DNA of 64,000 nucleotides from Paenibacillus andongensis (GTDB taxonomy: Bacteria > Bacillota > Bacilli > Paenibacillales > NBRC-103111), in the NCBI RefSeq assembly GCF_025369935.1, contig NZ_CP104467.1, positions 3,107,001 through 3,171,000 of the forward strand. Reading direction: 5' to 3'. The notes beneath the pieces are model-generated. The model did no database searches. It had not been told where the DNA came from and was given only the letters and a program-made list of their open reading frames with translations. How positions within the stretch are numbered: position 1 is the first letter of the stretch; each line of letters starts with the position of its first letter. The position numbers and the translations under genes are program-made. Positions 34,472 through 42,774 of the stretch are shown piece after piece.

Positions 34472-35245
34472 ATGAAAATAAGGCAATTTATCATAGGACT
34501 CAGCATATTTGCAATAGTCTTATCAGGCTGTGGTCAAAAGAAAACGGAGCCAGCAGGTCAGTCATTCGGCAATGCGTCCCAAATAACGACCTCATCTGCC
34601 GGCCCATCTAACAGTCCGAGTCCCCAGGAAACTCCGGCCGTCAGTAAACCTGCTGTTTCAGAAACACCTGAAGCAGCAGTTCCATCCTTGACGCCGAAGC
34701 CGGAAAAGGAAGCAGCTGCCTCCACTACTACTAAAGATAATAAGCCAACCTCGCTACCTTCTCCCAAAGTGTCGGAGCAACCTGCTTCCGTTGAGGCAGG
34801 GGCAACTGCAGCAACACCTAAAGTTGAGACCAAGCAGTTAGAAGATCAGGCCAATGCCAAGAAGAAGCCTGCGAGTTTATCGAATGAAATCAACTGGACG
34901 CAGTTTTTTGATAATGATAAGCAGGATAAACCCTCTGAGAAATTTTGGGATATGAGCGGCAAAACCGTACAAATCAAAGGCTTTATGGGTGAGGTACTTT
35001 CCTTTGATAAGCACTGGTTTCTATTAATTCCTAAGCCTGGCGCAGAATGTCCATTTGATAATGGCGATGAAACGTATTGGAATAAAATCATGATCGTCTT
35101 TGTCCCAGACAATGTGAAGCTGCGATATACCTCTGGTCCGCTGCTCATCACAGGTAAGTTGGATGTAGGAGTCAAACTTGATGAATCGGGCTACAAGACA
35201 ATGTTCCGACTTTACGATGCTTCATTTGAGAAAATAAAGGAATAA
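34472..35245 (+). CDS. Lipoprotein with OB-like C-terminal domain, ABC operon partner
   Basis: 257 residues. Lipoprotein signal with lipobox LSGCGQKK (Cys about residue 20), then about 110 residues rich in Pro, Ser, Thr, Ala and Glu, then a compact domain of about 115 residues (WDMSGKTVQIKGFMGEVLSF, WFLLIPKPGAECPFDN, GPLLITGKLDVGV). The order 'membrane-property motif, GF-x-G/P, LLxP-x-GAxCP, release of a small beta barrel' recalls DUF3299, seen with MacB-like metal-responsive transporters; assignment is tentative. The start at 34472 has GAGGTGG upstream and lies 10 bases after the permease stop, so it belongs to the same operon. Confidence 0.8.
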   Translation: MKIRQFIIGLSIFAIVLSGCGQKKTEPAGQSFGNASQITTSSAGPSNSPSPQETPAVSKPAVSETPEAAVPSLTPKPEKEAAASTTTKDNKPTSLPSPKVSEQPASVEAGATAATPKVETKQLEDQANAKKKPASLSNEINWTQFFDNDKQDKPSEKFWDMSGKTVQIKGFMGEVLSFDKHWFLLIPKPGAECPFDNGDETYWNKIMIVFVPDNVKLRYTSGPLLITGKLDVGVKLDESGYKTMFRLYDASFEKIKE

Positions 35246-35268
35246 ATTCTTCCGTCTATTGTATAATA
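35240..35268 (+). promoter_or_regulatory. Candidate forespore (sigma G-like) promoter
   Basis: GAATA (35240-35244) and TATAATA (35262-35268), spacer 17. It resembles the sigma G pattern and lies 60 bases before a YfhD-family gene. The TATAAT could equally be a sigma A -10 box. Confidence 0.3.
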
Positions 35269-35329
35269 ATGACTCTCTAAGGCAAACTAAAAACTGGATT
35301 TTACTACGACAGCTTTAGGAGGTTCAAAG

Positions 35330-35479
35330 ATGAGTCCGAAGCAAAACCAGAAGCAACAAAGCGAATTACCAGTTGTAAAAAATGAGGATGTAGAATTTGC
35401 AGCTGAGGTTGCGGATGCCGATGATTTCGAAGCAGCTGAGAGAGCGCAAGCGGCGGATTACAGACAGGAAGAACAGTAA
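35330..35479 (+). CDS. YfhD-family small protein
   Basis: 49-residue acidic, Gln/Glu/Ala-rich protein beginning MSPKQNQKQQSELP. The stretch DVEFAAEVADADDFEAAERA matches the YfhD family of small proteins of spore formers (pattern D-x-E-[FY]-x-x-E-[LV]-A-D). Function unknown; its small hydrophilic nature and family distribution suggest a forespore or stress product. ATG 35330 follows TTAGGAGG. The stop TAA shares its last A with the ATG of the next gene (TAATG), so the two are translated together. Confidence 0.7.
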   Translation: MSPKQNQKQQSELPVVKNEDVEFAAEVADADDFEAAERAQAADYRQEEQ

Positions 35480-35850
35480 TGGCGGAGAAAAATATTCTCG
35501 CCTATTTTCATTCACCGGAGCAAGCAGAAGGAGCAGCGTCCAAGCTGAAAGCACTGCGTGCTATCGATGTTCAGGTAGATCGATTCGGCAGATATGCAGG
35601 CAGCGGGCTGCAATCCGTGATGAATCCTTATGCAGGAGATTTTGGAAGCTTGGCTTCGTTAACCCAGGCGGCACATGTGTCTACGCCGGATGAAGGGATT
35701 TTGATTGCAGCAGATCCAGCGGCAAGCGGTTTAAGCGACGGTGGAGGTGGCGGTGTAACGGGAATTGACATTATACTGGCTGCTGTCGTCGACGATGCCG
35801 TGTATGAGCAGGCGGTACGTGTCATTCAAAGCGCTGGCGGAACTATGTAA
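35479..35850 (+). CDS. Unknown 123-residue protein coupled to the YfhD-like gene
   Basis: Soluble protein without signal or membrane segment. The N-terminus MAEKNILAYFHSPEQAEGAA and the C-terminus VVDDAVYEQAVRVIQSAGG suggest a small beta-alpha-beta fold of the kind in which a residue pair is monitored across a ferredoxin-like sheet (similar in outline to YflT/general stress proteins). A Gly-rich loop (GLSDGGGGGVTGID) lies in between. I do not recognise the family with confidence. Coupled to the YfhD-like gene by overlapping stop and start; a strong bidirectional terminator follows. Confidence 0.7.
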   Translation: MAEKNILAYFHSPEQAEGAASKLKALRAIDVQVDRFGRYAGSGLQSVMNPYAGDFGSLASLTQAAHVSTPDEGILIAADPAASGLSDGGGGGVTGIDIILAAVVDDAVYEQAVRVIQSAGGTM

Positions 35851-35854
35851 GCAT

Positions 35855-35908
35855 AAAAAGCATCTGATCAAAAGGCTAATGCCTTTATGTACAGATGCTT
35901 TTTTTATA
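35855..35908. terminator. Bidirectional terminator between convergent genes
   Basis: Arms AAAAAGCATCTG and CAGATGCTTTTT with an inner hairpin AAAGGC-TAAT-GCCTTT. It ends both the gene on the left and the glycerophosphodiesterase gene on the right. Confidence 0.9.
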
Positions 35909-35919
35909 TAGGAAAGTGC

Positions 35920-36726
35920 TTATGGCCCACTCATGATTTCAACAAGTTGGTCTGGATGGTCCGTAATAATACTGGATACGCCGAGAGCAAGCATCTGCTT
36001 CATGATCGTCGGTTGATTGACCGTCCATACATAAACTTTCTTCTGATGTGTCTCGGCAAGCTTCATGAATGATTCAGTTACGAGGGGATATGCCACAGAA
36101 ATAACATCGAAATCAGAATTCTTCATGATGCTTTCAATGTTTTCCGTTTTTTGCCCCACGATAAGGCCGGTTTTGATCAGTGGATTGAGCTTTTTTACAG
36201 TATGAAGCAGCTTGTCATCAAATGAAGTCACCGTGCATTCCTTCTCAAAACCGTGTGATTGAATAAGATCGACAGTTTTTTCTGCGAGCAGCTTACCGTG
36301 GCCGTTATTTTTCATTTCTATATTCAGCTTTATATGATCTTTGGCTAATCTGAGTACTTCCTCCAGCGTTGGCACTCGCTCATTTTGAAATTCCGGGCTA
36401 AACCAGCTGCCTGCGCTTGCCTCCATTAGCTCTGATGATGTGACTTCCCACATATTTTTGTTAATTCCTGTTGTACGGAAGGCATTGTCATCGTGCATAA
36501 CCATGACGACTCCGTCGGCTGTCTCTTGGACATCTAGTTCAGCAATGCCTGCTCGATCGATGATGGCTTGACGAAAGGAACGCAGCGTATTCTCTGGCGT
36601 GATAGCGGAACTGCCGCGATGTGCCGTAACTTGGCTATAGTTATCTGCAAGCAGAGGCGTTGTTGTGAATGGGGCTACCAACTCAATAGATAGGAAAACA
36701 AGCAAGAAATAAAGTGTTTTGAGCAT
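35920..36726 (-). CDS. Secreted glycerophosphodiester phosphodiesterase
   Basis: Hydrolyses glycerophosphodiesters to glycerol-3-phosphate and an alcohol. The N-terminus (MLKTLYFLLVFLSIELVAPF) is a signal peptide or anchor of about 27 residues. Catalytic motifs of the TIM-barrel GDPD family: AHRGSSAITPENT, ELDVQETADGVVMVMHDD, and NIEMK; the C-terminal VYVWTVNQP and ITDHPD are also typical. 268 residues. The start has GGAG 6 bases upstream. Lies on the minus strand, convergent with the YfhD-like pair. With the nearby alkaline phosphatase it may help recover phosphate from lipids or teichoic acid fragments. Confidence 0.92.
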   Translation of the reverse strand: MLKTLYFLLVFLSIELVAPFTTTPLLADNYSQVTAHRGSSAITPENTLRSFRQAIIDRAGIAELDVQETADGVVMVMHDDNAFRTTGINKNMWEVTSSELMEASAGSWFSPEFQNERVPTLEEVLRLAKDHIKLNIEMKNNGHGKLLAEKTVDLIQSHGFEKECTVTSFDDKLLHTVKKLNPLIKTGLIVGQKTENIESIMKNSDFDVISVAYPLVTESFMKLAETHQKKVYVWTVNQPTIMKQMLALGVSSIITDHPDQLVEIMSGP

Positions 36727-36853
36727 AGGAAACTCCGTTCTATGTATGAATTATGGCTGACTTGATGCTGTCTACTTTTTCAATTTATCATGAAGGTATT
36801 AGGAAGTTGTTAGGAAATAAAACTTTTTAGAGCGCTTACATGGTGGGCGCCAT

Positions 36854-36882
36854 TTTACCCAAGAAGCGAAGTGTAGTACAAT
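36854..36882 (+). promoter_or_regulatory. Candidate sigma A promoter of prmA
   Basis: TTTACC (36854-36859) and TACAAT (36877-36882) with a 17-base spacer, 80 bases before prmA. Confidence 0.55.
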
Positions 36883-36962
36883 AATCAATGTGAAAATAGC
36901 CTAAATAGCCGATTACGGCTTGGTTTATTTGTAAGTGATAACCGACAGGAGGAGCAATACCG

Positions 36963-37937
36963 ATGCTTTGGCAGGAATTAACTGTACATACGACAGAAGA
37001 AGCAATAGAAATGATTACGAACTTTGTTCATGAACTGGGCGCCGGGGGCGTTTCCATTGAAGAATCAGGGACCTTAAACAAAGAGAGAGATACCTCGTTT
37101 GGTCAATTGTACGAAACACCTTTTAACGATATCCCAGAAGGAAGAGCCGTCATTAAAGGCTACTTCTATCATGGCACTGATATGGAGCCCATCATGGCTA
37201 ACCTGAAGGAATCTGTTGAGCAGCTTAAAGAGTTCGATATTGACACTGGAAATCCAACATTTGAATTAGTAGAAGTAGACGATGAGGATTGGGCGCATGC
37301 TTGGAAGCAATATTTTAAACCTATTCGTGTGTCTGACCGTTTGACGATTAAACCAACATGGGAAGAGTATACGGCTTCGCCTGATGAATTGATCTTGGAG
37401 CTTGATCCAGGGATGGCTTTCGGTACAGGTACACATGCGACAACGTCTCTTTGTTTGAAAACACTAGAAAAGGTACTGAGGCCTGGTGACGATGTTATTG
37501 ATGTGGGAACGGGTTCCGGTATTCTCTCGATTGCGGCTGCGAAGCTAGGTGCCAAGCATGTGCTGGCTGTCGATTTGGATCCGGTAGCTGTGACGAGTGC
37601 GCTTGATAACACAAGGCAGAACCAACTCGAAGATAAGATTACCGTTAAACTTAGTGATTTACTCGGTGTACTGAAAGAAAGTGAAACGGAAGACGCTGCT
37701 CAGCTTGGTGTCACTATCCCTGTGCAGTTGGTTGTTGCGAATATTTTGGCAGAAGTCATTGTTCTTTTCGTTGACGATGTGTATGAAGTCTTGCAGCAAG
37801 GTGGGTACTATATTACCTCGGGGATTATTACAAACAAGGAAGCAGATGTAGAAAAAGCACTAATTGCAGCCAAATTTACGATCGTAGAGAAAAACTATGA
37901 TTCGAATTGGGTTGTAATCGTAGCTAGAAAGCTGTAG
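36963..37937 (+). CDS. prmA: Ribosomal protein L11 methyltransferase
   Basis: SAM-dependent enzyme that methylates lysines and the N-terminus of ribosomal protein L11. N-terminal substrate-recognition domain (residues 1-100, MLWQELTVHTTEEA), then a Rossmann methyltransferase domain with DPGMAFGTGTHATTSLCLK, motif I DVGTGSGILSIAAAKLGA and motif II AVDLDPVAV, and VVANILAEVI. 324 residues. ATG 36963 follows GACAGGAGGAGC. In B. subtilis it follows dnaJ directly; here several unrelated genes are inserted. First gene of a run prmA, M50 protease, rsmE, mtaB. Confidence 0.97.
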   Translation: MLWQELTVHTTEEAIEMITNFVHELGAGGVSIEESGTLNKERDTSFGQLYETPFNDIPEGRAVIKGYFYHGTDMEPIMANLKESVEQLKEFDIDTGNPTFELVEVDDEDWAHAWKQYFKPIRVSDRLTIKPTWEEYTASPDELILELDPGMAFGTGTHATTSLCLKTLEKVLRPGDDVIDVGTGSGILSIAAAKLGAKHVLAVDLDPVAVTSALDNTRQNQLEDKITVKLSDLLGVLKESETEDAAQLGVTIPVQLVVANILAEVIVLFVDDVYEVLQQGGYYITSGIITNKEADVEKALIAAKFTIVEKNYDSNWVVIVARKL

Positions 37938-37945
37938 GTGTCCAC

Positions 37946-38617
37946 ATGGGAGGATTATTGTTTTATGACTGGAGTACATTGCCGTTTGTTATTCTAGTCC
38001 TCGTTCTTTCTTTTACGATTCATGAATTTGCTCATGCGTATAGCGCCTATAAATTAGGAGATTCTACGGCTTATCAGTTCGGCAGGGTTTCCTTAAATCC
38101 GATGGTTCATTTGGATCTGTTCGGTACGATTATGTTGTTAATCGCTGGATTTGGTTGGGCGAAGCCTGTGCCTGTGAATCGTGGGAATTTCAAAAATCCC
38201 CGATTGATGGGAATTATCGTGACCGCGGCGGGGCCGTTAAGTAACTTGATTCTTGCCTTTATCAGTTTATTTGTATTTGCTTTATTCCAGAAATATGGTT
38301 GGTTAGAAGGAATGTCCAAGGGAAGCGCTAGTGCAATACTTATCTTTTTGAAATTAATGATCAATACGAATCTTACCTTGTTCCTGTTCAACTTAATTCC
38401 GATTCCGCCTTTAGACGGTTATCGAATTATTCAAGATCTAGTGGATTTGAAATACACGGAATCGCTGCAAAAGTTTGAACAATGGGCATCGGTTATTTTC
38501 TTGTTAGTTGTATTTGTAAGACCTTTACGACAAGTGACTTTAGATCCGTACTTAAGTTTGGGGAATGATATCATCCGTTTATTCTCAACGCCTATTAGCT
38601 GGATCTTAGGGATGTAA
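37946..38617 (+). CDS. Site-2 type membrane zinc protease (peptidase M50, YwhC-like)
   Basis: Intramembrane zinc metalloprotease, 223 residues with five or six hydrophobic segments. The zinc motif HEFAH is at residues 26-30 in the first helix; the third ligand is in the C-terminal LIPIPPLDGYRI (N-x-x-P-x-P-x-LDG). No PDZ domain, so it belongs to the short YwhC-like branch rather than RseP/RasP. Starts 8 bases after prmA, so probably co-transcribed; this gene is not in the B. subtilis order at this site. Substrate unknown. Confidence 0.9.
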   Translation: MGGLLFYDWSTLPFVILVLVLSFTIHEFAHAYSAYKLGDSTAYQFGRVSLNPMVHLDLFGTIMLLIAGFGWAKPVPVNRGNFKNPRLMGIIVTAAGPLSNLILAFISLFVFALFQKYGWLEGMSKGSASAILIFLKLMINTNLTLFLFNLIPIPPLDGYRIIQDLVDLKYTESLQKFEQWASVIFLLVVFVRPLRQVTLDPYLSLGNDIIRLFSTPISWILGM

Positions 38618-38725
38618 CGATTCCAAATTCAACCCAATGTAGATTTCCACGACTAAAAAAGGTATGATGGTGAGTGGAAGTTTCACTTCAATATCGAAAT
38701 GAACGAAGATAGAGAGGCTTAGACT

Positions 38726-39493
38726 ATGCAGCGTTATTTTCTCCCGCCTGAACAGTTTCACGAAGCTACAATGACAGTCACCATTGAGGGAGACGACGCA
38801 CATCATCTGATTCGAGTCATGCGAGCAGATATTGGAGACCAGATTATTTGCAGTAATGGCGTAGACCGTGAAGTGCTCGCTCGTATTTCGGAGCTGGATA
38901 AAGGGCATGCGACCGCGGAAATCGTGGAAGAGCTGCCTATGGATGCTGAAGCGGCTGTTCAGGTGTGGATTGCACAGAGCTTGCCTAAAGGCGATAAGAT
39001 GGAACTTATTATTCAAAAAGGGACCGAGATCGGGGCAGCCCGGTTTCTTCCTTTTTTATCAGAACGTACAATTGTGCAGTATGATGCAAAGAAAGAAGCA
39101 AAGCGTACCGAACGTTGGCAGAAGATTGCCAAGGAAGCGGCAGAGCAAGCTCACCGAAATCGTGTGCCGCAAGTAGAATCCGTGTATTCTTGGAAGCAGC
39201 TGCTGCAGCAGGCGAAGGAAGCGGATGTCGCTTGGATTTGTTATGAGAAGGAAGATGGTCAGCAATTAAAGCCTGCTATTCAGCGAGCGCAAGGTGCCGG
39301 TAAATTGGGACCAGGGAAACACGTGCTGATTGCGGTTGGCCCTGAAGGTGGTTTTACAGAACAGGAAATTAAGCAGGCTGAAGAGGCTGGCTTCGCTTCC
39401 GTGTCGCTGGGTGCACGTATTTTACGCACGGAGACTGCCGCAATGGTAGGTCTTACGTGTCTTTTCTATGAAACCGGAGAGATGGGAGGATAA
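38726..39493 (+). CDS. rsmE: 16S rRNA m3U1498 methyltransferase RsmE
   Basis: SPOUT-class methyltransferase modifying U1498 in the decoding region of 16S rRNA. N-terminal PUA-like domain (MQRYFLPPEQF, DDAHHLIRVMRADIGD), then the knotted SPOUT domain with KGDKMELIIQKGTEIGA, AVGPEGGFTEQEI and SLGARILRTETAA. 255 residues. ATG 38726; the ribosome site is modest (GAGAGGC). B. subtilis YqeU, following prmA. Ends 5 bases before mtaB. Confidence 0.96.
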   Translation: MQRYFLPPEQFHEATMTVTIEGDDAHHLIRVMRADIGDQIICSNGVDREVLARISELDKGHATAEIVEELPMDAEAAVQVWIAQSLPKGDKMELIIQKGTEIGAARFLPFLSERTIVQYDAKKEAKRTERWQKIAKEAAEQAHRNRVPQVESVYSWKQLLQQAKEADVAWICYEKEDGQQLKPAIQRAQGAGKLGPGKHVLIAVGPEGGFTEQEIKQAEEAGFASVSLGARILRTETAAMVGLTCLFYETGEMGG

Positions 39494-39498
39494 GCGTT

Positions 39499-40839
39499 AT
39501 GGCAACAGTAGCGTTTCATACATTAGGTTGTAAAGTCAATTTCTATGATACAGAGGCCATTTGGCAGCTATTCAAAAATGAGGGTTACGAGCAGGTTGAT
39601 TTCGAGAATACGGCAGATGTGTATGTCATTAATACATGTACCGTTACAAATACAGGGGATAAGAAGAGCCGCCAAATGATTCGCCGTGCAATTCGTCGTA
39701 ATCCTGAAGCCATTGTTGCCGTAACTGGTTGTTACGCACAGACTTCACCTGCTGAAATCATGGCGATTCCAGGCGTGGATATGGTGATTGGGACACAGGA
39801 TCGGGAGAAGATCATTCCGCTTGTGAAACAATTTGAGCAAGATCGTCAGCCGATCAATGCCGTGCGCAACATTATGAAAACACGTCAGTTCGAGGAACTG
39901 GATGTGCCTGATTTTGCCGATCGGACAAGAGCTTTTCTTAAAATCCAAGAAGGCTGCAATAACTTCTGCACCTTCTGCATTATTCCTTGGTCGCGCGGTT
40001 TGATGCGCAGTCGTGAACCACAAAGCGTTGTTGCCCAAGCTGAGCAGCTTGTAGCTGCGGGTTATCAAGAAATCGTATTGACGGGTATTCACACTGGTGG
40101 ATATGGCGAAGATATTGAGGACTACAGTTTAGCGAAGCTGCTTTGGGATCTGGACAAAGTCGAAGGCTTGAAACGGATTCGTATCTCCTCGATTGAAGCC
40201 AGCCAAATTACAGATGAAGTTATTGAAGTTCTGAAGTCCTCGGACAAAATGTGCCGTCATCTGCATATCCCGCTGCAAGCTGGTGATGATCAAGTTCTTG
40301 CACGGATGCGCAGAAAATATACAACAGCAGAATTCGCTCGCAAGATCGAACGTCTTCATGAAATCATGCCGGATGTCGCGATTACGACGGACGTCATTGT
40401 TGGTTTCCCAGGTGAAACTGAGGAAATGTTCCGCGAGGGTTACAAATTTATGGAGCAAATGAAGTTTTCTGAGATGCACGTATTCCCGTACTCCAAACGG
40501 ACAGGAACTCCTGCTGCGCGAATGGAAGATCAAGTGGATGAGGAAATCAAAAATGCCCGCGTACACGAGCTGATCGATCTTTCCGAGAAAATGCAGCTTG
40601 CGTATGCACAAAAATTTGTTGGCGAAGTTCTTGAAGTCATTCCAGAACGTGCCTACAAAGGCGCTCCTGATAGCGGATTGTTCATGGGTTATTCCGATAA
40701 CTATGTACAGCTTGTGTTCCAAGGCTCCGAGGACATGATCGGTCAAGTTTGCCGCGTTAAGGTAACGGAAGCCGGCGTTAATGAAAGTAAAGGACAGTTG
40801 GTTCGTGTTTTAGAAGCGGCTAGCGTTGTAAATTTGTAA
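39499..40839 (+). CDS. mtaB: tRNA t6A37 methylthiotransferase MtaB
   Basis: Radical-SAM enzyme that adds a methylthio group to t6A at position 37 of tRNAs, giving ms2t6A. N-terminal UPF0004 domain with the first cluster cysteines (HTLGCKVNFYDTE, VINTCTVTN, VTGCYAQTSP), the radical-SAM motif CNNFCTFC, then a C-terminal TRAM domain. 446 residues (B. subtilis YqeV 451). ATG 39499 follows GGGAGGATAAG. Part of the conserved prmA-rsmE-mtaB group. Confidence 0.96.
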   Translation: MATVAFHTLGCKVNFYDTEAIWQLFKNEGYEQVDFENTADVYVINTCTVTNTGDKKSRQMIRRAIRRNPEAIVAVTGCYAQTSPAEIMAIPGVDMVIGTQDREKIIPLVKQFEQDRQPINAVRNIMKTRQFEELDVPDFADRTRAFLKIQEGCNNFCTFCIIPWSRGLMRSREPQSVVAQAEQLVAAGYQEIVLTGIHTGGYGEDIEDYSLAKLLWDLDKVEGLKRIRISSIEASQITDEVIEVLKSSDKMCRHLHIPLQAGDDQVLARMRRKYTTAEFARKIERLHEIMPDVAITTDVIVGFPGETEEMFREGYKFMEQMKFSEMHVFPYSKRTGTPAARMEDQVDEEIKNARVHELIDLSEKMQLAYAQKFVGEVLEVIPERAYKGAPDSGLFMGYSDNYVQLVFQGSEDMIGQVCRVKVTEAGVNESKGQLVRVLEAASVVNL

Positions 40840-40866
40840 AGAGTCTCTCTTAAGGCTATAAAACCT

Positions 40867-40915
40867 ACCTCTAAACGTAGTCGCTCATCTTGAATGACTA
40901 CGCTAGAGGTTTTCT
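40867..40915 (+). terminator. Terminator after mtaB
   Basis: Arms ACCTCT...CGTAGTC and GACTACG...AGAGGT, followed by TTTCTC. Confidence 0.75.
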
Positions 40916-40971
40916 CATTAAAGGGTTTAAATAGGGAATGGTTCCAAAAATAAAAAGATGAGGTGCATCAA

Positions 40972-41655
40972 ATGAGTACTTTGAGCGCTAAGGAAATTGC
41001 AAAATACATTGACCACACGTTATTAAAACCAGATGCGAGCACAGCCGCAATTCACAAATTGTGTGAGGAAGCTGCGAAGCACCAGTTTTTTAGTGTTTGT
41101 GTAAACTCCCAGTTTGTTGGAACAGCAAGTAAAGCACTAGAAGGAACAGGTGTAAAGGTTGCTGCTGTTGTTGGCTTCCCGCTTGGCGCCAGCTTGAGCG
41201 AAGTGAAAGCATTTGAAGCGGCTAAGGCTGTAGAGAATGGGGCTGCCGAAATTGACACAGTCCTGCCGATTGGCTTATTGCTTGAAGGGCAGCATGACGC
41301 TGTTCGTTCTGACATTAAACAAGTTGTGGACGCTGTAAAAGGCAAAGCGATTGTTAAAGTAATTATGGAAACGGGCTTCCTGAATGATGAGCAAAAAGCA
41401 GCAGCTTGCCGACTTTCCGAAGAAGCAGGCGCTCATTTCGTTAAAACATCTACGGGCTTTGGTCCGGGCGGGGCTACGGTGGAAGATGTTCGTCTAATGC
41501 GCCAAAACGTATCTGATACGATTGGTGTGAAAGCATCAGGTGGTGTTAGAGACTTGCAAACGGCGATTGCTATGATTGAGGCAGGGGCAACAAGATTAGG
41601 CACAAGCTCAGGCGTTGCTATTGTGAACGGAACTCAAGACGCTTCCACATATTAA
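40972..41655 (+). CDS. deoC: Deoxyribose-phosphate aldolase
   Basis: Class I aldolase splitting 2-deoxyribose-5-phosphate into glyceraldehyde-3-phosphate and acetaldehyde in deoxynucleoside breakdown. [11 protein letters not shown] is the N-terminal family motif; the Schiff-base lysine is in [15 protein letters not shown], with the other active-site lysine in GVKASGGVR. 227 residues. Start ATG 40972 with GATGAGGTG upstream. Its last 38 bases overlap, on opposite strands, the end of the transporter gene. Sits between mtaB and yqeW, which are adjacent in B. subtilis. No other deo genes nearby. Confidence 0.96.
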   Translation: MSTLSAKEIAKYIDHTLLKPDASTAAIHKLCEEAAKHQFFSVCVNSQFVGTASKALEGTGVKVAAVVGFPLGASLSEVKAFEAAKAVENGAAEIDTVLPIGLLLEGQHDAVRSDIKQVVDAVKGKAIVKVIMETGFLNDEQKAAACRLSEEAGAHFVKTSTGFGPGGATVEDVRLMRQNVSDTIGVKASGGVRDLQTAIAMIEAGATRLGTSSGVAIVNGTQDASTY

Positions 41656-42649
41656 GATAACAAAGCGGTAAAGCGAGAATGGAACACACGATATTGAATA
41701 TCGTTTGTGATCGGGCAATTTGTTGGGATGCATCACTAGCAAGAAGCGCTGAAAGGCTCACGAGCTGATGGATGAAGGGGTAGAATAGGACTGCGCCTCC
41801 GATATTAAGGAGTATATGTGACCAGGCGACGTATCGCCCGGCGCGGGAACTGCTCATCCCGGCGATGAGTGCGGTCACACAGGTGCCCACATTGGCACCG
41901 ATGGTTATCGCTACGCCAAGCTCGACGGGAATGCCCCCGACAGCTGCGAGGCCCATCGCCATCGCAATGACAGCTGCGCTGCTGTGTACAAGCGCGGTGA
42001 CCGCGGCACCGGCGATGACACCCCACAGCAGACTGTGCTGCGCCTGGAGCACGAACCAGGCGAACAGACCTCGGGACTGCAAGGCTGGCCCGATGGTTTG
42101 CATGATCTCGATGCCGAGCAGCACGAGAGAGAAACCGCTGACCGCAAGCGAGCCGTAGCGGACGCTGCGCAGCCAGCTGTGCCCGCCGATGTTGGCGGGC
42201 GAGATGGTTGTCGCCGCGAGTGGTCGCGCGGCGGCAACAACGGGGGCCCTGCCCTGCGGCAGCGGCCCGGCAAGCCAGCTCGCCAGCCAGACGGCGGTGC
42301 TCGCAAGCAGCATCGGCACGCCGATGCCACCGAGGCTGAGCCCGATCAGCTCGGTGGTGAGGCACGTGCCGATGTTCGTGCCGAGAATGACGCCGAGCGT
42401 TCTCGGGAAGCTCAGTACGCCAGCGCCTACAAGGCCGATGGCGATTACGGTAATGGCGGTGCTGCTTTGGAGCGCCGCTGTAAGTACAGTGCCGGTGGCG
42501 AGGCCGCGTACCGGCGTGCGGGTAAACCGCTCCAGCCATAGCTGGAGGCGGGGGCCTGCCCACCGTTGAAGCGCGGTTTCCATCAGCTTCATACCGAACA
42601 GAAATAGAGCTAAACCTGTCAACACAGGCAGTACGATGGTAGTTATCAT
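41618..42649 (-). CDS. yqeW: Na/Pi cotransporter family protein
   Basis: Polytopic membrane protein of the NptA/PNaS family, 343 residues with about eight helices arranged as two inverted repeats. Each repeat carries the substrate-binding QSSTA-like motif: [16 protein letters not shown] in the first and [16 protein letters not shown] in the second, plus GTNIGTC and GANVGTC. Likely moves phosphate with sodium. Follows mtaB in B. subtilis (yqeW), here with deoC between. Bases about 41820-42560 are very GC-rich against flanks that are not. The 3' end overlaps deoC by 38 bases on the other strand. Confidence 0.9.
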   Translation of the reverse strand: MITTIVLPVLTGLALFLFGMKLMETALQRWAGPRLQLWLERFTRTPVRGLATGTVLTAALQSSTAITVIAIGLVGAGVLSFPRTLGVILGTNIGTCLTTELIGLSLGGIGVPMLLASTAVWLASWLAGPLPQGRAPVVAAARPLAATTISPANIGGHSWLRSVRYGSLAVSGFSLVLLGIEIMQTIGPALQSRGLFAWFVLQAQHSLLWGVIAGAAVTALVHSSAAVIAMAMGLAAVGGIPVELGVAITIGANVGTCVTALIAGMSSSRAGRYVAWSHILLNIGGAVLFYPFIHQLVSLSALLASDASQQIARSQTIFNIVCSILALPLCYLNMWKRLEFRSQ

Positions 42650-42774
42650 TTCAGATGATCTCCTTCGCGAGCTTGCTAATCATTTTTCAACCAATATATG
42701 TGACCGTACAGACAAGCATGACAAGCAAGCTGATGAGAGTGAACGGTTTCACACAAAGGACGGCTAAAAGCATA

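Noticed and set aside
41805..42563. A 252-codon minus-strand frame and several plus-strand frames over the Na/Pi transporter gene
   Set aside because: Arg/His/Cys-rich nonsense from a GC-rich gene; the true frame has two intact QSSTA/HSSAA repeats and a normal helix pattern.
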